This document shows positions 25,030 through 36,300 of a stretch of 64,000 bases of DNA, one piece after another (the stretch's first letter is position 1; each line of letters opens with the position of its first letter). The notes under the pieces were generated by a model. That model made no database searches. It was not told the origin of the DNA and saw only the letters and a program-made list of their open reading frames with translations. The stretch covers positions 372,001-436,000 of the forward strand of contig JAEPML010000002.1 of assembly GCA_017643925.1 (NCBI GenBank). Direction: 5' to 3'. The translations under genes were made by a program, and so were the position numbers. The stretch is from Roseibium sp. (GTDB lineage Bacteria > Pseudomonadota > Alphaproteobacteria > Rhizobiales > Stappiaceae).

Positions 25030-26341
25030 TCAAAGTGGCAAGCCGCACGCAGAGCCTGCCGAGGCAACGGAACGTCGTGTCCTGTTTCTTCAAGGTCCGC
25101 TCTCGCCCTTTTTTCGCCTCGCGGGTGATCACCTCAAGGCGATGGGGCATGAAGTCTTCAGGATAAACTTTTGTGCTGGTGATTGGTTTCACTGGCATGG
25201 TGGGGAATGCACCAGCTTCAAGGGCAGTTCCGAAGATTGGCCTCAGTTCATCGAAACCTATCTGACGCAGAACCGGATTACGGATCTGGTGCTGCACGGA
25301 GATCAACGGCTTTACCATCGGATCGCCATCCGGAAGGCAAGGGACATTGGCGTTTATATTGCCGTGACGGAGCTTGGCGCCTTGAGAACAGGGTGGATGA
25401 CGCTTGAAAGGAACGGACTTTCGACGCTCAGCCACTTTCCTTCCAATCCCGAGCAGATAAGCGAGATTGCCAGGACGGCGGAGGAGATTGATCTTCAACC
25501 GAGATATCCGTCGTCCTTCTGGCTCCAGACTGCGCCGGATGTGACCTACAATCTCCTGAACGTCTTCCTGAAACCACTTTATCCGAACTATCAGCAGCAC
25601 ACGATTTATCCGCCTGTTCTGGAATACATGCGTGGCGCTGGTCGGCTGGTCTCGGAGGACAAGCGAAACCGGACGGCAGAAGAAGAATTGCAGAAGCTGC
25701 AATCCGCCAAGACTGACTATTTTCTTCTTCCATTGCAGCTGGAGGGAGACTTCCAGCTGCGCAGGCACTCCAACTTCGACAGCTTTTCCGAAGTCATCGA
25801 AACCGTCTTTGCTTCCTTTTCAAGCCATGCCTCGAGGGATGTTCATATCGTGCTGAAAAGCCATCCGCTCGATGTCGGCTTCGAGGGCTGGCCAGGCGTG
25901 ACGAAGGAGCTTGCATCCAAGCATGGCCTTGCGGATCGTGTGCATTTTCTTGACGGCGGTGGGCTTGCCAAGCCGTTTGAGACGGCAAAAGGGGTCGTGA
26001 CACTGAATTCGACAGCAGGACTGGAGGCGATTCAGCAAGGTGTTCCGGTAAAGACACTGGTTCCGGCGCATTATGATATTGCCGGCCTGACGCACCAGGG
26101 CGAACTCTCCGATTTCTGGAAAGCCCCCCAGCGTCCGGATGCTGAGTTGTTTGACAGCTATATCAAGGCACTTGCCGCAACGACGCAGATCCGTGGCACG
26201 ATCCACAACGCGGAAGGCGTGAAGGTCGCGGCGAAGAATCTCGCCGAACGCGTCAGCGCCCGGTCTCTCAACCCGCTGGGAGCGTTCGTCGATCCGCCAC
26301 CGCGACTTGAAAAAGCCCGGAAGATCGGGGTGCCGTTGTGA
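25013..26341 (+). CDS. KpsS-like capsular polysaccharide (Kdo transferase) protein, copy 2
   Basis: The 442-residue protein is a clear paralogue of its upstream neighbour. Shared blocks include VLFLQGP near the start, CAGDWFHWHGGECTSFKGS, the DVTYNLLNVFLKPLYPNYQ region, LPLQLEGDFQLRRHSNFD, VLKSHPLDVGFEGW and VVTLNSTAGLEAIQQGVPVKTL. Like that protein it fits the KpsS/RkpZ-type Kdo transferases of capsule linker synthesis. The start lies inside the end of copy 1 and the stop overlaps the next GTG start, so all three are probably coupled. Two tandem copies suggest two different linker steps or two acceptors. A less likely alternative is a redundant duplicate. Confidence 0.86.
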   Translation: MSGALDQSGKPHAEPAEATERRVLFLQGPLSPFFRLAGDHLKAMGHEVFRINFCAGDWFHWHGGECTSFKGSSEDWPQFIETYLTQNRITDLVLHGDQRLYHRIAIRKARDIGVYIAVTELGALRTGWMTLERNGLSTLSHFPSNPEQISEIARTAEEIDLQPRYPSSFWLQTAPDVTYNLLNVFLKPLYPNYQQHTIYPPVLEYMRGAGRLVSEDKRNRTAEEELQKLQSAKTDYFLLPLQLEGDFQLRRHSNFDSFSEVIETVFASFSSHASRDVHIVLKSHPLDVGFEGWPGVTKELASKHGLADRVHFLDGGGLAKPFETAKGVVTLNSTAGLEAIQQGVPVKTLVPAHYDIAGLTHQGELSDFWKAPQRPDAELFDSYIKALAATTQIRGTIHNAEGVKVAAKNLAERVSARSLNPLGAFVDPPPRLEKARKIGVPL

Positions 26342-28086
26342 CTGAAGCGCTGAACACCAAACCCCGATTGAAATTGAAGGCGCTTCCGACGGCAAAACGG
26401 TACCAGAAGGCCCTACGGGCTGCCTTGCATGCTGGAACCGTCGATGGGCTGTCCGAGAGGAGATCGTTTGTTGCCGCGGGCCCGAACGAAATCGAAACGG
26501 CAATCAAGCGTGCAAGCGCAACAGGTGCGGTGCCATTGCTGGTTGTTGAAGGACCGACGCCCTTTGGGTCGAAAAGGTTGCCGCCATGCCTGGTCACGTT
26601 GCCGTTGGCACAGGGCAATTCAAGGACGGAAACCGGTTCGAACACATTACTTGCTGCCAGTGTTCTGGCCGAATTGTCTTCGGAGATTGCTAAGAGAGAG
26701 CCGGACAGTTGGGGGGACTATGCCTGGCCTCCGTTTGAGACCACGTTCGAACAATCGGGAGAAAAGGAACCGTCCTCAACCGATGTTCTCGGCTTTCAGG
26801 ACTTTGCCTATGGTACCGGGGAGCGTTCGACTACCAATGGGTTCTGGCAAGACTTACTTTCCGCTGCGCGGTCGGCTGCCGTCAATCAAAAGTATTTGGC
26901 AAGCCTGATACAGCGCCGGTATTGCGCTTGGTTCTCGCCCTATACCGGGCTGCCGATCAGTCCTGTTGAGGCGCAGACAATTGGTGAGATCATTTTGGAA
27001 AACTGGCAGCAAAATGATCTCATCAGTCACTGCTACGGCGCGCAACATTGGAATCATCCCGCGATCAATGCCACGTTTTCCGGCAAAAACGGCGATGTAC
27101 ATTTTCATGACACGCAACAAGGAGCCCTGGACGCGGCTGCAGCAGACAATGGCCAGGTTCTGTCCTGGGCCGGACGAACCGATCCGCAATTTGAAAGCAA
27201 TTGCCAGGAGCGAAGCGTACGGCTGCTGCGGATCGAGGACGGCTTTTTAAGGTCGGTAGGGCTGGGGGCTGGCCTGGCGCGCGGGGCGATGCTGGCTGTC
27301 GACGACAGCGGCATCTATTATGATCCGTCCCGACCCAGCCGGCTGGAACGGCTTCTCTCTGGATATGACCTGTCGGATGACGAGTTGGAACGCGGCAGGT
27401 CTCTCGTGCAACTGATCAAGGCGGCGCGCGTTTCCAAATACAACTTTGGCAAACCGAAATCTTTCTCCTTTCCGTCTGACAAGATGCGCATTCTCGTGCC
27501 GGGCCAGGTGGCCGATGACGCAGCGATCAGAAAGTCCCGCTCCAGCACGATCGACTGCGTGAACACGCCAAATGTCAATCTGGACCTTCTTCGACTTGCA
27601 CGCGAACGCCATCCGGACGCGTTCCTGGTTTTCAAGCCGCATCCGGACGTGGAAACCGGACTTCGCAAGGGCAAGGTCGAACGTGAGATAGCGTTGCAAC
27701 ACGCCGATGAAGTGGCGAGCGACGCGAACATCATCGATCTCATTGAAGCTGTCGATTGTGTCGAAACCTTCTCGTCCTTGTCGGGATTTGAAGCATTGCT
27801 GCGAGACAAGCGGGTGATCGTGCACGGTGCGCCGTTTTATGCCGGTTGGGGATTGTGTGAGGATCTCACTGAAATCGAGGGCCGTTCCAGGCGCCGGACA
27901 TTGCCGGAACTTGTTTATCTGGCGCTCGTAAAATATGCACGCACCATCGATCCGGTTTCACTACTGCCCTGTAGTCCCGAATTCCTGGTGCAGCGGCTCG
28001 TGGAACAGAAGTCAGACAAGAGGCATCTGCTTGTAACAGCGCTCAAGCGGCATTCGTCGTGGCTTGGCCGCAAGCTCGGCATATGA
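26338..28086 (+). CDS. KpsC/RkpJ-like capsular polysaccharide protein with one transferase module
   Basis: The 582-residue protein starts at GTG overlapping the previous TGA. The C-terminal half (about residues 220-560) is a KpsC-type transferase module: VLSWAGR, RIEDGFLRSVGLGAGLARGAML, DDSGIYYDPSRPSRLE, ILVPGQVADDAAI, FKPHPDVETGLRKG, VETFSSLSGFEALLRDKRVIVHGAPFYAGWGL. A terminal RRTLPELVYLALVKYARTIDPVS segment follows, typical of the second KpsC module. The first about 200 residues are not a recognisable second module; classical KpsC is about 670 residues with two. This is therefore a single-module version. It probably adds a Kdo residue to the capsule linker, with the KpsS-like pair supplying the other steps. 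Confidence 0.85.
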   Translation: MTEALNTKPRLKLKALPTAKRYQKALRAALHAGTVDGLSERRSFVAAGPNEIETAIKRASATGAVPLLVVEGPTPFGSKRLPPCLVTLPLAQGNSRTETGSNTLLAASVLAELSSEIAKREPDSWGDYAWPPFETTFEQSGEKEPSSTDVLGFQDFAYGTGERSTTNGFWQDLLSAARSAAVNQKYLASLIQRRYCAWFSPYTGLPISPVEAQTIGEIILENWQQNDLISHCYGAQHWNHPAINATFSGKNGDVHFHDTQQGALDAAAADNGQVLSWAGRTDPQFESNCQERSVRLLRIEDGFLRSVGLGAGLARGAMLAVDDSGIYYDPSRPSRLERLLSGYDLSDDELERGRSLVQLIKAARVSKYNFGKPKSFSFPSDKMRILVPGQVADDAAIRKSRSSTIDCVNTPNVNLDLLRLARERHPDAFLVFKPHPDVETGLRKGKVEREIALQHADEVASDANIIDLIEAVDCVETFSSLSGFEALLRDKRVIVHGAPFYAGWGLCEDLTEIEGRSRRRTLPELVYLALVKYARTIDPVSLLPCSPEFLVQRLVEQKSDKRHLLVTALKRHSSWLGRKLGI

Positions 28087-28943
28087 CCGGAAGGTTGAAA
28101 GGTCTGCGCATGACGTCAGAAAAGGGAAATGTCATCGTTCTGACGGGCGCCAGCGGCGGTATTGGCCGGGCGCTCGCATTGGAACTGGCACAACCTGGAA
28201 CCTATTTTGCGCTGATTGCCCGCGACGCCGACAGGCTGCAACCAATTTTGCAAGAGGTCTGCGCCAAAGGTGCAAGCGGGGAAGTCGCAGCGATTGATAT
28301 CCGGGAGAGGGCGCAATTGCACGATTATCTCCTCGATCTCGACGCGCGCCATCCCGTGGATGTCGTCATCGCCAATGCCGGTGTCACTGCAGGGCTCGGG
28401 CCGGACAGGACCCGTGAAAGCGATGCGGATTGTGAACGCCTGACCGAAATCAACTACCAGGGTGTCGTGAACACGGTGACGGGCATTGTTGATGCCATGC
28501 AAAAGCGGGGACGTGGCCAGATCGTGTTGATTTCGTCGCTTGCCGGCATGCGCGCCTTGCCGGATATGCCTAGCTACAGCGCAACCAAGGCTGCCGTCAT
28601 CGCCTACGGCCATTCTCTCAGGGGCTGGCTCAAGCCATTCGGCGTGTCTGTGACAATCATTTGCCCTGGATTTGTGACCACGCCGATGTCGGCGCGGCAC
28701 AAGGGATCCAAGCCGTTCGAGATGAACGCGGAAAAGGCGGCACGGCTGATGCGGCGTGCCATGGAAAGGCGCAAGGCCTTCTTCGCCTTTCCCTTTGTTC
28801 TGGCGCTCGGCATAAGGCTGCAAAACCTGTTGCCACCAGTGCTGGGTGACTTGTTCATGGGTGGTTTCGCGGCCGATATCGAGGCCGATCCGCGCTATAG
28901 CGCCGGTTCGGAGAATCCTTCGAACGACAGCAAGTCAGACTGA
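28083..28943 (+). CDS. rkpH: Short-chain dehydrogenase/reductase (RkpH-like)
   Basis: From the ATG at 28083, which overlaps the KpsC-like stop as ATGA, the product is 286 residues. A second ATG at 28110 is possible. The classical SDR features are intact: TGASGGIG at residues 21-28 for NAD(P) binding, NAG at 98-100, catalytic Ser152, and Tyr165-x-x-x-Lys169. In rhizobia the equivalent gene, rkpH, sits in the rkpAGHIJ region beside the RkpA synthase and the RkpG transferase. By analogy with 3-ketosphinganine reductase it may reduce the ketone made by the neighbouring alpha-oxoamine synthase. The symbol rests on context and family, not on proven function. Confidence 0.82.
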   Translation: MTGRLKGLRMTSEKGNVIVLTGASGGIGRALALELAQPGTYFALIARDADRLQPILQEVCAKGASGEVAAIDIRERAQLHDYLLDLDARHPVDVVIANAGVTAGLGPDRTRESDADCERLTEINYQGVVNTVTGIVDAMQKRGRGQIVLISSLAGMRALPDMPSYSATKAAVIAYGHSLRGWLKPFGVSVTIICPGFVTTPMSARHKGSKPFEMNAEKAARLMRRAMERRKAFFAFPFVLALGIRLQNLLPPVLGDLFMGGFAADIEADPRYSAGSENPSNDSKSD

Positions 28944-28980
28944 TTTTTTAGAAATTACCGAATGAAATCAAGGCCGCGCT

Positions 28981-30339
28981 TTATCGCGCAGCCCTGATAA
29001 GCCGGTCCACGGCATTGCCGTCCGCACGCATGGCGTCAAGTTCGGACGCGGTCGTTTCGACAGCGCGGACAATCTGCTCTTCCGTATGCTCGCTGGTAAT
29101 GAAGAAGCGGAGCCGGGCCGATTTTTCCGGCACGGCAGGGAAGATGATCGGCAGAGCATTGATGCCCTTGGCCAATAGCCGATTGGACAATGTTGCCGCA
29201 CTGGCCGAGTCACCGACAATCACCGGTACTACCGCGTAACCTGCACTTGGGCCTGTATTCAGTCCGGCTTCTTTCGCCAGTTTGAGAAAGAGCGCCCCGT
29301 TTTCCTGAAGCTTTTGGACCCTCTCAGGTTCTCTTTCGAGCAAGTCGGCGGAAGCGATGGCTGCGCCCGCAAGTGCAGCGGACAACCCCACGGAGAACAC
29401 GAAGCCGGGCGCAGAAACCCTGAGATAGTCGCACAAAACCTTGGAACCAGCGATGTAACCGCCACAAGACGAGAACGTCTTGCTGAGCGTTCCCATCCAG
29501 ATCTCGACCTCGGTCGGATCGATGCCGAAGTGCTCGGAAATCCCTTTTCCGGTCTTGCCGAGCACGCCGATGGAATGGGCCTCATCCACCATGAGCCAGC
29601 AATCATAGGCTTGCTTGAGTTTTATGACGCGCTTCAGGTCCGGAAAATCTCCATCCATGGAATAGAGACCTTCAACGGAAATCAGCACCTTGTCGAACTT
29701 GTGCCGATGATCGGACAGCATTTTTTCAAGAGCGTCCAGATCATCATGGGGAAAGTTCATGCGTGTGGCACCTGACAGCCGCACGCCTTCAGCAATGGAA
29801 TTGTGCACGAAGGAATCAGTGAGGACCAGGTCACCTTTCTGCATCAGGTGTCCGATGGTCGTGACATTGGTTGCATGGCCGGACACCATGACGATCGAGG
29901 ATTCCACGCCGTGTATGCGGGCGAGGGCGTCTTCCAGTTCACCATGGAAGGGCCGTTCTCCCGCTACGATACGGCTGGCGGAAACACTGGTTCCAAATTT
30001 CTCGAGCGCCGCCTTCGCCGCAGCATTCACCTCAGGGTGCCCATTCAGGCCCAGGTAATTGTAGGAAGCAAAATTGTCGTAGTTGCTTCCCTCGATAATG
30101 CTCGTCCCGGCCGCAAGGCCGTCATGAGGTCGAAAGAATGGATTCTCGATCCCCATCATATCGGCAGCCGCGCGATGCATCTGGAGCTGCTTGATCTGCG
30201 GCAGTTCCTTGAAATCGAAGACTTTTCTCTTCGCGGCAGGCGCCTTTGACGACGTATCCGTCTCGGCCTTGCGTCCGCGAGCGGAACGTCTGTTAGCCTT
30301 CAGGCTGTCCATGAGTTTGGCGCGGCTGTCCGATCCCAT
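28981..30339 (-). CDS. rkpG: PLP-dependent alpha-oxoamine synthase (RkpG / serine palmitoyltransferase-like)
   Basis: The 452-residue protein is a fold-type I PLP enzyme of the alpha-oxoamine synthase group: SYNYLGLNGHPEV, RIVAGERPFHGELE, SGHATNVTTIGHL, VDEAHSIGVLGKTGKGI with Asp252 and His255, and TLSKTFSSCGGY with the Schiff-base Lys287. Such enzymes condense an acyl thioester with glycine, serine or alanine with loss of CO2. A basic, low-complexity N-terminal tail of about 45 residues precedes the core. The gene is directly downstream of the large synthase on the same strand (25-base gap), so it could off-load the acyl chain from the synthase ACP. It matches rhizobial RkpG in family and position. 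Amino acid substrate unknown. Confidence 0.85.
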   Translation of the reverse strand: MGSDSRAKLMDSLKANRRSARGRKAETDTSSKAPAAKRKVFDFKELPQIKQLQMHRAAADMMGIENPFFRPHDGLAAGTSIIEGSNYDNFASYNYLGLNGHPEVNAAAKAALEKFGTSVSASRIVAGERPFHGELEDALARIHGVESSIVMVSGHATNVTTIGHLMQKGDLVLTDSFVHNSIAEGVRLSGATRMNFPHDDLDALEKMLSDHRHKFDKVLISVEGLYSMDGDFPDLKRVIKLKQAYDCWLMVDEAHSIGVLGKTGKGISEHFGIDPTEVEIWMGTLSKTFSSCGGYIAGSKVLCDYLRVSAPGFVFSVGLSAALAGAAIASADLLEREPERVQKLQENGALFLKLAKEAGLNTGPSAGYAVVPVIVGDSASAATLSNRLLAKGINALPIIFPAVPEKSARLRFFITSEHTEEQIVRAVETTASELDAMRADGNAVDRLIRAAR

Positions 30340-30364
30340 GCAGTATTATCCTTGAGTATGCCCG

Positions 30365-33300
30365 TTAAAGGAATGAACCGAGCTCGCGGCTCTTGTTCTC
30401 GACCTCTGCTGCAACGTCCGACAGATCCTCTGTTTCGTGTCTCTCGTCGTCCATGTGCAGGCTGGCTAGCTGTTGGGTTTCATCCGAAACGCCAGATGCT
30501 GACTCCTCCCCAAGCACACGATTTGCAACACGGCTTGAAAGATCAATCAGAGTCGCCCCATTAGCCAGCGACATCAGCGGGATGTCAATGCCAAATTGCT
30601 GTTCTGCGCTCATGCGCAGCTCGAGCGCCATGAGGGAATCCATTCCGATGTCGGACAGAGGCTTGTGTGGGTCGATTTCTTCGGGTGAGATCCTCAGAAT
30701 CTTGCCAATTTCGGTCGCCAGCAGCTTGGCAACGGTCTGTGCGGCCGTAACCTGGTCCATCCCCTCAAGCATTGCCGCAAGATCAACAACACCATCGGCA
30801 CCGGCATCGTCTTCGTCACCGAGGCCAAGAAGTGACACCAGCGGTGTTCCGACCAGCGAGAGGTCCTTGCGCGCAGCCTGCCAGTCGATGCGGGCATAAC
30901 CCAATGCAGAGAGCGCGCCCTGGTCAGCATATTGGGGTGCCAGAAGGGTCATCAGACCATCGAGCGCCTCTTTTGCCGTTAGCGCGTGCCGGCCAAGTTT
31001 GCGCGACAGCATCTCATTGACGTCTTCGTTGCGGGCAAGGTAACCCGCATCGGAAATGGCGCCCCAGGCAATCGCCAGGGCAGGTTTGCCTTCTGCGCGC
31101 CGTTTGCGGGCGAGACCTTCCAGGTACCCGTTGGCCGCGACATAGTTTGCCTGGCCAGGGTTGCCGACAAGGGTGGTCGCGGAAGAATAGAGCACGAAGT
31201 GATCCAGCGGATCGTCGGATGTAAGCTCGTCGAGCAACTCGGCGCCACGCACTTTCGGGGCGAGAACCCTGGTGAGCCCGTCGTGATCCATGTTTGCCAG
31301 GAGAACGTCGTTCAGGACCATCGCGGTATGGAACACGCCCTTGAGCGGCAGGCCTGCAGATCGGATGTCCTGCAGCGCATTTTTGATCGCGGTTTCGTCC
31401 GTGATGTCGCAGGCATAGCCCGTGACCGTCACATCGCGGTCTTTCAGCGAGGCGATGACGGCCTGGGCGTCTTCGCTCGCATCTCCCCGGCGGCTGAGAA
31501 CTGCCAGGTTTCGAGCACCGTGATCGGCAAGACGATGCAGCAACGCGGCACCGAAACCGCCAAATCCACCGGCAATCAGGTAGACAGCGTCGCCATCAAT
31601 GGCAACTTCTTCATTCGCGGTCGTCGAACTTTCTGGAGCGAGCGGCGGACGAAGCACGATCTTGCCGATGTGCCCAGCCTGCTGCATCAGGCGGAACGCA
31701 TCCACAACGTCTTCTGAATCAAAAACACGGTGCGGCAATGGACGCAGGGTTCCGTCTTCGAACAATTCCACGAGTTTTTCGAAGAGTTCCTCGGCGAGTT
31801 TGGGCTGACGTGTTAGGAGCTGATCGGCGTCGATGCCATAATAGGTGAGGTTCTGGCGGAACGGCCGGAGGCCGATGCGCGTGTTGCCATAGTAGTCGCG
31901 TTTGCCGAGCTCAAGGAAGCGACCGAACGGCTTCAGCACCTCGATGCTGCGCTCCATCGCTTCGCCGAACAGCGAATTCAGAACCACATCAACACCGTCG
32001 CCGGCGGTTTCTTCGAGCACCGCGTCAACAAAGGCCAGGCTGCGGGAATCCAGAACGACATCGGCTCCCAGGAGTTTCAGCGTGTTGCGCTTGTCTTCCG
32101 AACCGGCAGTCGCAATGATCCGCGCACCGCGCCACTTTGCGATCTGAAGGGCCGCGAGGCCCACGCCACCGGCACCACCGTGAATCAGGACCGTTTCGCC
32201 TTCCTCGAGGCGCGCGAGATGCACGAGGGCATAATAGGCCGTCAGGAAGGTCACCGGGATTGTCGCGGCTTCCTCGGCCGAGACGTTTTGCGGCATCGGT
32301 GCGCAACCGCTTTCATCAACGGTCACATGCGAGGCAAAACAGGCCGGGGCAAAGGTAATGACCTTGTCACCGGGACGGAAACGCGTGACATCGGGTCCGC
32401 AATTGACGACATGCCCGCAGCATTCCATGCCAAGGGTCGGACCGGCAAAACCGTCTTCCAATGCCTCTTCGGGAAGCAGGCCAAGTGCCCACATGACATC
32501 CCTGAAGTTGAGACCACTCGCATCGACCGCGATTTCGACATCCCTGTCGCCAAGAGGCTTGCGCTCGACGGTTTGCCAGGAAAGCTGATCAAGGGAACCT
32601 TGTCGAAGGATGTCGAGACGCATTGCGGTCTCTGCGCCGTCCCGCAAACCAGGTCCGGAAAGAACACCGCCCTTGAGAATCCGCAGGCCAGAGCGAGACT
32701 TGCTGTCGAGCACGACCTCGCGTTCACCATTGTGCACCAGGATCTCTTCGGCTACCCGCGCTGCGGCGATGCCGGGTTCCAGATCCGGGGAAACATCGAT
32801 CAGTTTCAGATTTGCATCCGGGTATTCGTTCATCACCACGCGGCCGAACGCCCAGACACCGGCCTGATCAGGAATGGGCGCCTTGCCTCCGGCAATGTCC
32901 TGGGCACCGGCAGGGGCAATGATCGTTACTTCGCCCTCATTGGCGCTGAGCGCCTTGAGAACGGCCATCATGGTGTAAGCACGTGTATCAACCGACTGAA
33001 GCGCGTTACCCGGTGCAGCGTATGCTCCCAGCAAATGCACGATGCGACCTTCATGTGACCTGATCAGGTCCGACAAAGTCTCATCCGGGGCTTCACCCTG
33101 TTTGTCGGCATCCAGGTCTGCGCTCCAGATGCCTTCGCCGAGCTGCTCTGTCACTTCACCCGGTACCAGGAGCGTTGCCGTGTGTCCGTCGCGCTCCAGA
33201 CAGGATTTCAGGCCTTCTGCAAACCGGTATTCGGCACCTTCGGCGTCTGTCAGCAGCAGGTAGGACCTGGTGGTTTCCTGCTCATCCTGTTCTTCGCCAT

Positions 33301-36300
33301 CGTCATCTGAAGCCGCTGTCTCTTCGATTTCCGCGATTTTTGCGGAAATCAGGTCGGCCTCCAGCAGGCTCGTCTTCAGAGGCACGGTGGAAACGTCTCT
33401 GAAACCGGCTGCTTCAAGCGGTTTTTGCCAATCGTCCTGTTGAAGCGATACGGGGAACTCCGCGCTGGCGGACTCGTTCCACCAGTTCGCGCCCACACCC
33501 ATGATCAGATCCGTAAGTGGCTGTGGCAGGGGCTCTGCGGCAAAGACCAGCCCGCCCTTGGTCACGGCACTGGCGATGCGGGCAAGCACCTCGCTGTCTA
33601 TGTCTGCCAGAGACGTATCGAAAAGAACCAGATCGAAGTAGCGGTCAAAGGTGAACTCGGCTTCACTCGGGTCCACGAAGCTGGTCGCCGAGCTTCCCTG
33701 CCAAAGCCGTTCGCCGCGGCCAACCGCCGCGGACGTTGAATCGGTGACAGTCAGAGCCATGTGCCTGGGGTCGAGCAATTCGTCCAGGCTGTTGGCGAGG
33801 CCGCCGGTGGCGCCGACAAGGAGAATCCGAAGAGGTTGATCCTTGGACCAGTCGATCACGAACTTGCGCGCGCTCTCCAGCAGGGCTGCGGAAAGCGCCT
33901 TTTTGCCCGGCGACGAGTCGCGGTAGGCCTCAAACAGGCTCGACGAATAGATCTTGCCGGACGTTTCAGCCAGGCCGAATGTGAGGATCTCGGACAATCC
34001 GGTCCAAAGTCGTGCCAACAAGGCGGCTTCTGCAATGTGCTCTCCACCACCGTCAATCAGAGCCTGCAGCAGGTCATGTGCGGATGGGTTTTCGGAAGGA
34101 TCACTGATCAGGAAACCGTCTTCCGTTTCCTCACACAACTCGCTTTCATGCAGCCAGTGCAGCATGCTTGCTGCGAGCGGAGCTGCCGTTTCGTGCAGTT
34201 TGCCTGCCTCCACGTGGGCAGGGAGCTGGAGAGGGGTGCCATCGCTCAAGTCATAAAGGGCCTGGTGGGCAATCGTGCGCCCAAGCGCTTCAATGAGAAG
34301 CCGGCTGTCTTCGAGCTCCTGTTCGTCGGAGCCAGCCAAGTCAAGTTCTTCGGCCAGTTTTTCAAGGCTCTGGAACTTTTCGGACACTGGTGACACGCGG
34401 CCGTTTGTCGGCAAGATCGTTGCGATCTGTCGATATACGAGGTCGTCGGGATGTGTGTCCTGTCCAAGCGTGACCGCCTTGAACCGAGCCTTGTTCAGCC
34501 GTGCAATTGTCTGACCGTCCTCGTCGAGGAACTCGAAGCTTGCCTCGATCGAACGGGGTGAGGCCTTGGTGACTTCAATGCGCACCGTTGTTGGATTGAC
34601 CTCGGCTGCGAGCAGCCGGAGCGTTCCCATTCTGATCGGCAGGAACGATGTGTTCTGGGGCACACCCTCGACGCCGTCCAGCAAGGCAAACAGGCCGTGG
34701 AAACCTGCGTCAACCAGGGTCGGGCAAAGCGCAAAGGGGAGGTCTGCGACACTTTCATCCTGCGGCAGCAAGGTGACTGTTGCGGACGTGTCCGAGTGGC
34801 GAACAACTTCCTTGGCGCGTCTGAAGGCTGGCCCGTAGTTCAGACCGAAACTCTGTGTGATCTTGTAAAGAGTCTCGTGATCGAGAACCGAAACGGTTTC
34901 GTCATGGGTCTTCAGCCACGGCGTTCTGGAAACGGTGGAAGGTGTGATGAACGTTCCACGAGCATTCAACGACCAGTCGTTTTCGGACAGGCGTGGTCGC
35001 GAAAGGATCTCGATCACATTGTCATCTGATGAAATGCGGACCTGGGTTTCCCAGACTTCGTCCACCTCAATAACGAGAGGGCGCAGGATGTCGAAGTCCC
35101 GGAGTTCGATCTTGTCGCCGCGCGTCCAGCGCAAGGCTGCCCGCAGGCTCATTTCAATATAGCCGGCAGCGGGGAAGACCACGCTTTGCTCAACCTTGTG
35201 GTCGGTCAGGAAATCGAGAGAACCTGAGTCGATGTGGTTGAACCACTCTGCTGCATCCTGACGAAGTCGATATCCGAGCAGGGGCCACGTCTGGCCGAAC
35301 ATGAAGTCGACACGCTCGGGACTGCTTTCCGGCTTGAAATCGCTGTTTTGCCATGGATAGGAAGGCAGATCGGCGATATCGGCCGGTTTGGGGCCGACAA
35401 ATTTCTCAAGATCGGTCTGACCGCCATGTGCGATGATGGTTGCGGCGATCCGGTCAATGGGATTGCCGGCAGGGACGCCGCCACTCTTGGGCGGTTCTTT
35501 CAGCGTCTCGAGGAACTTGGCCTTCTTGCCCTTGGCCCGCAGCACGTCGTTGACGTAGGTCCCCAAAACGGTCTTGGGACCGATTTCGACGAGGACGCTG
35601 AAATCGTAGGCGGCCATGTTTTCGATCGCAGCGGCAAAAAGAACCGGCTGACGAACGTTTTTCCACCAATAGTCCGGGTCTACGCGGACGTCGGTCTCTT
35701 CTGGGGTCACCGTTGAATAGAACGGCAAGCCCGGTTCGGTCGGAGTGAGACCATCCAGTGCCGCAAGGAGCGGTTCGCGGATCGGGTCAACGAGCGCACT
35801 GTGGAAAGGGTAGGCCAGGTTCAGTCGGCGCATGGCCCATTTTTTCTTGCGAGCAAACTTCGCAAACGCATCGAGACTGTCGCTGTCACCGGAGATCGTG
35901 ACACTGCGCGGGCTGTTGTCTGCAGCGAGTTCAAGCCGCGGCAGTCCGCTTTCGTTTATCGCATCGACAGCCTTTTCAGCCGGCAGAAGCAGAGCTCCCA
36001 TGGAGCCAAGGTCGCGCACCACTTCTTGCTCGCTGGAACGTGCCCGGATGACCTTGACGGCCTGTTCCAGGTCAAGCGCGCCTGCACACCATGCCGCAGC
36101 CACTTCACCGACGGAGTGACCAGCCGTTCCGGAGGCGGTAATTCCCCGATGGCGGAGCGATTCAACAAGACCGACCTGTATCGCGAACAACAGGGGCTGC
36201 GCGATTTCGGACCGCTCGAGATCTGCTTCCAGGTCTTCCGCGAAAAGCGTGGTAACCAGCGACCAGCCGCTGATACCCATGAAGATCTTGTCGACCTTGT

